A stretch of DNA of 5,181 nt from NCBI GenBank assembly GCA_022842255.1, contig JALHPW010000281.1:1521-6701 (forward strand), in the 5' to 3' direction. The notes beneath the pieces are model-generated. The model ran no database searches, had not been told where the DNA came from, and was given only the letters and a program-made list of their open reading frames with translations. Positions 1 through 5,181 of this stretch are shown here, one piece after another; position 1 is the first letter of the stretch; every line of letters starts with the position of its first letter. The position numbers were made by a program, and so were the translations under genes. The stretch comes from Saprospiraceae bacterium (GTDB lineage: Bacteria > Bacteroidota > Bacteroidia > Chitinophagales > Saprospiraceae).

Positions 1-114
1 GTTGAGCAGGTTGGCAATTTCCTTAGTACTTAGGTTCATGCGCAGGTAGGCACACAAACGAAGGTCGTTCGGACTGGTTTGTGGGTACCGCTCCCGCAAA
101 CGCTTCAGGAAATC
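1..114 (-). other. LuxR/GerE-type helix-turn-helix segment of the sensor gene (partial)
   Basis: This is the -1-frame continuation of the sensor gene. It reads DFLKRLRERYPQTSPNDLRL followed by a cysteine and AYLRMNLSTKEIANLLN up to the window edge. Tyr-Pro followed by the Leu-rich first helix and then STKEIA (turn and start of the recognition-helix region) is the typical layout of C-terminal GerE-like HTH domains fused to Bacteroidota propeller sensors. The recognition helix and the gene's stop codon lie outside the window. The absence of stops and the retained motif show that this frame was under selection until recently. Confidence 0.8.
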
Positions 115-2771
115 GCCGTGCACCGAGTCAAAGTGAATGGCAAAATGCTCCCAATCCTCATCCAATTGGGTATCAAATTGCATGGTGCGTATAATCCTCC
201 GAATATCCTCGTGCAAGGTTTGGGCAGGCTGCTTTTTTTCAAGCGCTTTTTCAAGCTCTTCCTGTAGGGTGGTCAGGATTTCCCCTTTTTGCACCAGGTG
301 CATGGTAGCCATGGCCAACTCCTGATTCTTGTGTTGCACCTCCGCTTCGAGTTTTTCGGCCCGCAATCGATTGATTTCTTGCTCGCTTTCTGCTACAATC
401 CGCTGTTGCTCTGCACTTTCTTGTTGAAAACTCGTTTCCAGTTTTTCTCCAACTCAAATTTGGTCCGCTGCCGCCTGAACCCCCAACCCAAACCCAGCAA
501 CAACAATAGAAAATAGAATGTCTTTGCAGCAATACTCGCGTACCAGGGCGATTGGATACGAAAGGGAAAACGCAAGGGAATGCTTTCAACCCCATATTCG
601 TTGCAAGCTTTTACCACAAACACATAATCGCCGGCAGGTAAATTCAGAAAATCCCGCTCGTTCTTTTCGCTCCATGCGGACCAATGATCATCCAAACCCT
701 CCAGCTTATAACTGTACCGGATTTGACGCGTCGAACCATAAACATTGGCAGCGAACCCGATACTCAGATGATTCATCCGATACGGCAAGGACAATTTTTC
801 CGATGCTGGGCCAAAGCCCCCATAAACCAGGCTATCCCCGGCACCGGGTAGCAGCACACCTGAAATCAAGACGCGCAAAGATGTATCCACACGGCGCAAA
901 CGCTCCGGATCGAGGTGCAAAAAACCCTTTTCCGAGCCAAAAAAGATGTTTCGTTTGTCCGCCGGAAAGATGTGCTCAAATCCACCAACCAATTGACCAC
1001 TGAGCAAGGGAAATGTCTGCCGACGGATTTTCTTCTCCAAACCCACATCTTCCACCCACAAAATCCCCACCTCTGTACCCCTGCTAAACCAAATATTGCC
1101 TTGTGCATCCTCCCTCAAATAACGAATCCGCCCGGTGCCGCTAAGCCATTGGTCAAAAATGGGTGAGGGCTCAAATCGCTGGGTGGTTCCATTAAAGCGA
1201 AAAACCCCTTGATCGGCAGCGACAATCATGTTGCCACCTATTTCAAACACATAATTGTTCAAGTCTGATGGCAAGCCGTCCTTAACCCCAAACAACTGGA
1301 CCTCCAGGTCGCGGAAATTATCCAACACCCGCACCCTGAAAACGCCCCGATAAGGATGCGACACCCAAAGCAACCCATCCGAATCGCGTACCATGACCCG
1401 GCAAGATTCATTCAACCCAGCTAATCTGCGCCGAAAACGCCAAACCCTGCTAGCGGGTGTGCGGGTGTACAAAACCAGTCCGTCATAATGCCCCGCCACC
1501 ATGGCCGTATCGTTGAGTGTGACAAACTGCCATGCGCCTTGAATGTCGGCCAATCGCCTGGCACTGCCGTTCTCCACCCCAAAAGCGCCTTCATGATGAC
1601 CAAGCAGCAAGGCTCCGCCTACCTCGTTCAGGCCCCAAGTTTGCCCAGTAGTTCCGGGCACCAGGTTGAATTCTCGGCTCGCAAATGGATCCGCATATTT
1701 CCCAAACTCCTTAACAAACAGCCCATTGGAAGTGCCCAACCAAAGTTGATTTCCATAGATTTTTGTCGCATAACCCGTGCCCTCCAAACCTCCATCGGGC
1801 AAAATTCGATAAAACGGCGAACTGATTTCTACCTGTGCAATCCCGTTGTCCAGGCCGAGCCACAGGTTGCGGGATTTGTCGGTAAAAACGCTGAGCACAT
1901 TGGTATTGTGCAGGCCCTCGTTTTTTTGCAGCCATTGCAGTGGCCGACGGTTGGCATCCAGCACCACCAGCCCTCCAAGCGAGGTACCCAAGGCTACCTG
2001 CCCATTGGGCAAAAGCGCGGCGCAGTAAATCCTTTTTTCTCGAAAAAAAGCATCGGCGGGGGTAGGCCAGGGACTCAACCTGTCGTCAACCAAGCTAAAG
2101 ATGCCGTTTTTAAGGGTTGTGACCAGCAAAGTATCCCCGCCAATGGGGAGCAAGGCCGTCACGGGGCTTTCCGGTTTCATACCCACTGGGAGGATTGCGA
2201 AGTGCTGCCCGTCGAACTCCATCAGGCCATTGTTCACGTCGTGGAGCAGGATCCGTCCAGCAGCCTTACCCAGAAAGCTCATTTTCCCACCGCTGGAAAA
2301 TGCCCGGATTTGGTTGTTCTTGTATTGAAAAAGCCGTTCGTCGCTTCGAAAACACACCGCTCCATCCTCCGCAACCACGATATCCCATACATCGGCAAAC
2401 TGTCTGTTTTCTTCTGGTATTAGGTCGTTGAGCACCTGATAGCCCAAACGCCCTTGGGCATCTGGGCTAAAAACACCGATTTCGCCCTGGCCACCCACAT
2501 AGATTTTCCCATCGGCCGAAATTGCAACAGACCGTACACAGGTGCCATTCGCCATTGGGTAACGCTGCCAATGCCCGCCGTCGAACACCAGCAATCCCTC
2601 GTTGTTGGCAAACATCAACCGGCCTTGGGCATCTTGTACAACATCCCAGTTTTGTGTCCCTGCACGATATACCGCCTTCGAATAGTTGGTGACCGGGGGC
2701 AAGCCAAGGTTTCCAGTCTGCGCATAGAGCAGGCTGGGAAGGAAGATAACGATGTGTAGAAATGATTTCAA
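1..2771 (-). CDS. Membrane-bound one-component sensor/regulator: beta-propeller, Y_Y_Y and LuxR-type HTH domains; 3'-partial, with a frameshift at 441-446
   Basis: Probable transmembrane transcriptional regulator that couples an extracytoplasmic ligand sensor directly to a DNA-binding domain, with no kinase between. Numbered from the TTG at 2771: signal peptide 1-17 (KSFLHIVIFLPSLLYA, then Q); about 14 propeller-like strands with Reg_prop motifs such as NWDVVQDAQGRLMFANNEG and NLWLGLDNGIAQVE over 18-650, fitting two seven-bladed propellers; Y_Y_Y domain about 666-744 (IRYSYKLEGLDDHWSAW, LPAGDYVF); membrane helix about 746-765; Glu/Gln-rich coiled coil; then HTH residues LCAYLRMNLSTKEIANLLN at the window edge. 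The in-frame product stops at 393 after residue 792. From residue 778 the coiled coil and HTH lie in the -1 frame, open for 147 codons to position 1, giving at least 924 residues. TTG 2771 is chosen because it starts a clean signal peptide. No in-frame ATG precedes it, and the first internal ATG would remove the signal peptide and first blade. The family is clear; the ligand and targets are unknown. Confidence 0.87.
441..446 (-). other. Frameshift site in the sensor gene (A5 run followed by C)
   Basis: On the minus strand the codons read GAG AAA AAC TGG. Staying in frame gives an unrelated tail of 15 residues after the AAC (Asn) codon, then TAG at 393. Moving back one base after AAC gives CTG GAA ACG AGT and a Glu/Gln-rich coiled coil that runs into a LuxR-type HTH. 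One missing A in an original A6 run explains it most simply, either as a sequencing error or a real mutation. The heptamer G AAA AAC resembles -1 slippery sites, but its first base breaks the X XXY YYZ pattern, so programmed slippage is possible but less likely. Confidence 0.85.
477..536 (-). other. Transmembrane helix of the sensor protein
   Basis: Residues about 746-765 (SIAAKTFYFLLLLLGLGWGF) form a single hydrophobic stretch directly after the Y_Y_Y domain and its conserved PWY end. It is followed by the positive cluster RRQRTK. By the positive-inside rule this puts the propellers and Y_Y_Y domain outside the inner membrane, and the coiled coil and HTH in the cytoplasm. Confidence 0.8.
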
Positions 2772-2954
2772 AGTATATGGGCTGCAAGGTAAAAATGTTG
2801 GGCAATTTTTAGGTTGTCGTAGTAATGTCGTAGTGCTTGTGTAACCATGTCGTACAGTCAAAATATATCACCAAAAAGATGTGTTCATAATTTTGACGCA
2901 GAAAAACTAAGGCATTCCAGAATAAAATTTCATTTTCACAAACGCAACTATCGC
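2772..2954. promoter_or_regulatory. Divergent intergenic region between the sensor gene and the T9SS-exported protein gene
   Basis: This 183-bp region separates two divergent start codons, so both promoters should lie here. Neither start has a Shine-Dalgarno sequence, which is usual in Bacteroidota. For the plus-strand gene, TTTTGAC (2891-2897) and TAAAATTTC (2923-2931) loosely resemble the -33 TTTG and -7 TAnnTTTG elements, but they are spaced wider than consensus. For the minus-strand gene, TATATTTTG (2860-2868, minus) is one base off TAnnTTTG and has no good -33 partner. The 11-bp repeat array at 2815-2858 lies between this element and the sensor start. The region's role follows from gene orientation; the individual promoter calls are weak. 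Confidence 0.4.
2815..2858. repeat. 11-bp-period direct repeat array, candidate operator
   Basis: Four consecutive 11-mers are seen on the plus strand: TGTCGTAGTAA at 2815, TGTCGTAGTGC at 2826, TTGTGTAACCA at 2837 and TGTCGTACAGT at 2848. Units 1, 2 and 4 share TGTCGTA exactly; unit 3 carries a degenerate TGTGTA. The period is close to one helical turn, so the copies face the same side of the DNA. That fits cooperative binding by a regulator, possibly the adjacent sensor or a response regulator, but the binding protein is unknown. Confidence 0.6.
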
Positions 2955-5009
2955 ATGACTAAACTATTGACTCTGCTCTTTGCCCTGCTTTGTATGGGGC
3001 TCCAAACTGCTACTGCGCAAACCATCCTGGATTTTGAATCTCCTGCTACCAGTACTACGTTTCAGTATTTTGGCAGCACCCTCGAGGGGCAATTGACCCA
3101 AACCTTGGCCAACCCGAACCCCAGCGGCGTTAACACAAGCGCCACCGTGTTAGAGTTCAAAAAACCAGCAGGCGCCCAAACTTGGGCAGGTGGTTTTTCA
3201 AACCCAAATCCAAGTTCCCCAGTCAATGTAATCAGCAGCACGACCATCAGCATCAAAGTGCATTTTGACCACATTGGCAACCTGACCCTCAAACTGGAAA
3301 ACTCCGCCGATGGCGGCCCCAACTGGGTTCAAACCGTAGCCAATACCAAGGTGAACGAGTGGGAAACCCTCACCTTTAATGTGTCACTCCCCAGCATTGA
3401 GGCGCCCAACATGCCGGCAGCTGGACACATTTACAACACGGTCACCCTGTTTACCGACTTTGGTGTCAGCCCAACTACCGATCAGTTGTACTACCTCGAC
3501 GACATCGTGGTGGAACAATCCGTGACCTGTACGCCGATCCTCGATTTTGAGGCCCCAGCCACCAGCACCACGTTCCAGTATTTTGGAAGCACCATCGATG
3601 GGCAACTGAGCACCACCTTGGCCAATCCCAACCCGACCGGTCTCAATACGAGCGCAACGGTGTTGGAGTTTAAAAAACCCGCCAATTCCCAAACCTGGGC
3701 CGGAGCCTTTGCCAACCCCAATGCATCCACTCCCGTTAATTTGTTGAGCGGAGGGCAAATCAAAGTAAAATTCCACACCAACCATGTCGGCAACCTGGCC
3801 TTAAAACTGGAGGGGGGCCAAAATGGCGCACCCAACTGGGTAGTTCAGGTAGAAAACAGCGTGATTAATGAATGGGTTGAACTCACCTTCGACCCCGCAC
3901 TGCCTTCCATCGAAGGGCCAAATTTGCCAGCAACTGGCAATGTCTACGAAAAAATCGTATTGTTTGCTGATTTTGGACAGGCTTTCACGACCGACCAGGT
4001 GTATTACATTGACGATATTGAAGTATGCACCTCTGGAGGTACCCCAAATGCTGATGTCACCTTCAAACTGGACATGAACCAGTTTGCCGGAACCTTCACG
4101 AAGGCTTACGTCAGTGGATCGTTCAACAGCTGGGCAGGCGATGCCAACGAGCTGACCGATGCCGATGGGGATAAAGTGTATGAAACCACGGTTTCCATGC
4201 CTGTTGGTTTGCACGAGTACAAATTCACCCTCGACAACTGGGCTCAACAAGAGCAGTTTTCCCCCACCAGCGCTTGCACCCAAACTACTATAGATGGAGC
4301 TAATGTGCTCACCAACAGGAAGTTAGTAGTTTCCGACGATGTAACCCTTGACCCAGTTTGTTACAACTCCTGCTATGGCTGTGGTGATGCCGTGAAGATT
4401 GTGGTCAACATTGGTATGGGTGGCGCAACTCCAGATTCTAGCGGAGTTTACCTCGCTGGAGGCTTGGATTTTGGCCCTCCTGGAGGTCGTTTCAAGATGG
4501 ACGACTCGGATGGCGATGGTGTTTTCAGCATTGAAATCGAGCGTCAGCGTGGCTATTCTACCTACTACGATTTTGCCAATGGTGCTTGCCCGGATTATTC
4601 CTGCAAAGAAAATCTTGCGGGCCAGCCTTGCGCTGTTGCGGCCAACTTCAACGACCGCTGGCTCTCTCCCGTGCAACAGGATACGGTCATCAACACCTGC
4701 TTTGGCACTTGCGCCACGAACACCAGTTGCACCATCGGCACCAAAACGCCTGCGATTTCCAATGATTGGATGACGTTTCAACCTACACTTGCGAACGAGG
4801 CCCTCCAGCTCAATTTTGCAAGCGCCATCACCGGTACGGTTAAAATCCGGGTATTCGACGCCGCTGGCAAAGTAGTCCTTTCCGAAAACCTCAGCAATCT
4901 GGTTGATTCGCACACTTTGGCTGTCTCAAACCTGAGAAACGGGATGTACTTCCTGCACGTCCAAACCGCGGATAAGGCCGCCAATGGCCGATTTGTGAAA
5001 CAAGATTAG
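2955..5009 (+). CDS. Secreted multi-module carbohydrate-binding-like protein with T9SS type A sorting domain
   Basis: Predicted to cross the inner membrane by Sec and the outer membrane by T9SS, ending secreted or surface-attached. Modules over 684 residues: signal peptide 1-21 (MTKLLTLLFALLCMGLQTATA, then Q); two tandem beta-rich modules at 24-187 and 195-358, 171 residues apart, each opening ILDFE(S/A)PATSTTFQYFGST and closing YY(L/I)DDI; a starch/glycogen-binding E-set-like module about 367-475 (VTFKLDMNQFAGTF, AYVSGSFNSWAGD, LHEYKFTLDNWAQQEQFSP) with the Asp loop DADGD at 402-406; a related module about 480-592 with DDSDGDG at 516-522 and many Cys; and a sorting domain 603-684. The first two modules resemble non-catalytic domains attached to Bacteroidota glycan hydrolases. 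No glycosidase or protease domain is visible, so binding or adhesion is the likely role; the ligand is unknown. ATG 2955 is preferred over the in-frame ATG at 2847 because it begins the signal peptide directly. It is divergent from the sensor gene. Confidence 0.88.
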   Translation: MTKLLTLLFALLCMGLQTATAQTILDFESPATSTTFQYFGSTLEGQLTQTLANPNPSGVNTSATVLEFKKPAGAQTWAGGFSNPNPSSPVNVISSTTISIKVHFDHIGNLTLKLENSADGGPNWVQTVANTKVNEWETLTFNVSLPSIEAPNMPAAGHIYNTVTLFTDFGVSPTTDQLYYLDDIVVEQSVTCTPILDFEAPATSTTFQYFGSTIDGQLSTTLANPNPTGLNTSATVLEFKKPANSQTWAGAFANPNASTPVNLLSGGQIKVKFHTNHVGNLALKLEGGQNGAPNWVVQVENSVINEWVELTFDPALPSIEGPNLPATGNVYEKIVLFADFGQAFTTDQVYYIDDIEVCTSGGTPNADVTFKLDMNQFAGTFTKAYVSGSFNSWAGDANELTDADGDKVYETTVSMPVGLHEYKFTLDNWAQQEQFSPTSACTQTTIDGANVLTNRKLVVSDDVTLDPVCYNSCYGCGDAVKIVVNIGMGGATPDSSGVYLAGGLDFGPPGGRFKMDDSDGDGVFSIEIERQRGYSTYYDFANGACPDYSCKENLAGQPCAVAANFNDRWLSPVQQDTVINTCFGTCATNTSCTIGTKTPAISNDWMTFQPTLANEALQLNFASAITGTVKIRVFDAAGKVVLSENLSNLVDSHTLAVSNLRNGMYFLHVQTADKAANGRFVKQD
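3024..4028 (+). repeat. Tandem duplicated module of about 164 residues (two copies, 171-residue period)
   Basis: Copy 1 (3024-3515) and copy 2 (3537-4028) align without gaps. By eye 106 of 164 residues match, rising to 42 of the first 50. In two stretches where the proteins are identical (ATSTTFQYFGST and NTSATVLEFKKPA), 13 of 25 codons differ synonymously. The duplication is therefore old, and the N-terminal half has been kept by purifying selection. Shared residues include NEW, LPSIE.PN, the DFG near the end and TTDQ.YY.DDI. The fold is probably a galactose-binding-like beta sandwich as in CBMs, which is inference from composition and context. Confidence 0.9.
4761..5006 (+). other. T9SS type A C-terminal sorting domain
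   Basis: Residues 603-684 have the layout of the Por secretion C-terminal signal. There is an entry strand (WMTFQPTLANEALQLNFAS, with PT where PNP is usual), then VKIRVFDAAGKVVLSENLS, then LAVSNLRNGMYFLHVQT, and a final RFVKQD. In known T9SS cargo this domain is recognised at the outer membrane and removed on export. The protein ends five residues after the last conserved Arg, as is typical. Confidence 0.88.
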
Positions 5010-5067
5010 GGTGATAGTTTAGGGTTTAGTCGATTTAGGGTTTAGGAGGTTAAGGGTTTAGAGAGGG
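5006..5067 (+). repeat. Degenerate TTTAGGG-like heptamer array
   Basis: Starting inside the stop codon of the upstream gene, the sequence carries TTAGGG (5006), TTTAGGG (5018-5024), TTTAGTC (5025), TTTAGGG (5034-5040), TTTAGGA (5041-5047), TTAAGGG (5050-5056) and TTTAGAG (5057-5063). The strand bias is strong: G but almost no C. The unit equals the plant telomere repeat, which I take as coincidence. It is a low-complexity intergenic repeat of unknown role. Confidence 0.7.
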
Positions 5068-5081
5068 TGTTCAAGAAAGTG

Positions 5082-5119
5082 TGTCAAAGTTAGAATGAAA
5101 AAAAGAAACAACTTTGACA
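5082..5119. repeat. Perfect 10-bp inverted repeat with 18-nt loop
   Basis: TGTCAAAGTT (5082-5091) and AACTTTGACA (5110-5119) are exact reverse complements around an A-rich 18-base spacer. The right arm ends directly before the ATG at 5120. The stem is AT-rich and no T run follows on the plus strand, so a terminator is unlikely. It could be an operator overlapping the start of the next gene, or part of an insertion-sequence end. Confidence 0.7.
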
Positions 5120-5181
5120 ATGAAAAAGAAACGCACACCACGCCCGAGTTTGGAGGACCTGGTACCAGACGCTGGCAAACG
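5120..5181 (+). CDS. 5' end of an unidentified gene, cut by the window edge
   Basis: An ATG at 5120 opens 20 codons without a stop to the window edge, reading MKKKRTPRPSLEDLVPDAGK. The upstream bases are A-rich, which is common at Bacteroidota start sites, and no Shine-Dalgarno is seen. The basic N-terminus and the nearby inverted repeat are compatible with a transposase or another DNA-binding protein, but 20 residues are too few to assign a family. An overlapping ATG at 5095 in another frame is also open to the edge; its translation is low-complexity and looks less protein-like. Confidence 0.4.
   Translation, partial: MKKKRTPRPSLEDLVPDAGK

Noticed and set aside
1488..2423. Open frame of 311 codons on the plus strand
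   Set aside because: It lies fully antisense to the propeller-coding part of the sensor gene; its translation shows no domain, signal peptide or plausible composition, while the minus-strand frame has clear family motifs throughout.
2769..2777. TATACTTTG on the minus strand as a TAnnTTTG promoter element
   Set aside because: It has one base too many between TA and TTTG, and its TTG is the proposed start codon, which leaves no room for a leader.
2772..2861. Longer sensor start at TTG 2861
   Set aside because: It would code through the 11-bp repeat array and put 30 polar residues before the signal peptide; it is only the longest possible frame.
2847..2954. In-frame upstream ATG giving a 36-residue extension of the exported protein
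   Set aside because: The extension is basic and polar and would bury the signal peptide inside the protein; ATG 2955 starts a standard signal peptide directly.
4323..4913. Open frame of 196 codons on the minus strand
   Set aside because: It is antisense to the E-set-like module and the sorting domain of the exported protein; its translation shows no recognisable motif.
5082..5119. Inverted repeat as a Rho-independent terminator of the exported-protein gene
   Set aside because: The stem is AT-rich, the loop is 18 nt and no T run follows on the plus strand; the right arm abuts the next start codon.
5095..5181. Alternative gene start at ATG 5095 in another frame
   Set aside because: Its translation is dominated by Lys, Asn, Thr and Gly without a plausible pattern, and it runs through the inverted repeat; the frame from 5120 looks more protein-like, although the choice is not certain.

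Overview
The window looks like Bacteroidota, most plausibly a Saprospiria-type organism (Haliscomenobacter or Lewinella-like). This is inferred from three things: a type IX secretion system (T9SS) C-terminal sorting domain, a one-component sensor of the 'two-component regulator propeller / triple-tyrosine (Y_Y_Y) / LuxR-type HTH' class, and start regions without Shine-Dalgarno sequences. No tRNA, rRNA, CRISPR array or complete mobile element is visible.

Layout. (1) From the left edge to 2771, minus strand: one large sensor/regulator gene whose 3' end lies outside the window. It has a signal peptide, two predicted extracytoplasmic beta-propellers, a Y_Y_Y domain, one membrane helix, a coiled coil and a LuxR-type DNA-binding domain. 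The reading frame breaks at a run of five A (minus strand, 442-446): the in-frame product stops at 393, while the coiled coil and HTH continue without a stop in the -1 frame to the window edge. (2) 2772-2954: a divergent intergenic region with an 11-bp-period imperfect direct repeat (four units, 2815-2858), a candidate operator. (3) 2955-5009, plus strand: a secreted protein of 684 residues with a signal peptide, two tandem 171-residue-period beta-sandwich-like modules (about 65% identical), two further Cys- and Asp-rich modules resembling starch/glycogen-binding E-set domains, and a T9SS type A sorting domain. No catalytic domain is visible. (4) 5006-5119: a degenerate TTTAGGG-like heptamer array starting at the stop codon, then a perfect 10-bp inverted repeat. 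(5) 5120 to the right edge: the first 20 codons of a probable further gene, possibly the transposase of an insertion sequence whose left end lies near 5063-5091.

Working model (inference): the membrane-anchored one-component regulator senses an extracellular ligand and may control the divergently transcribed, T9SS-exported glycan-binding protein through the phased repeat between them. If the frameshift is real, the regulator is cut off from its DNA-binding domain unless ribosomes shift frame. If it is a homopolymer sequencing error, the gene is an ordinary full-length sensor.
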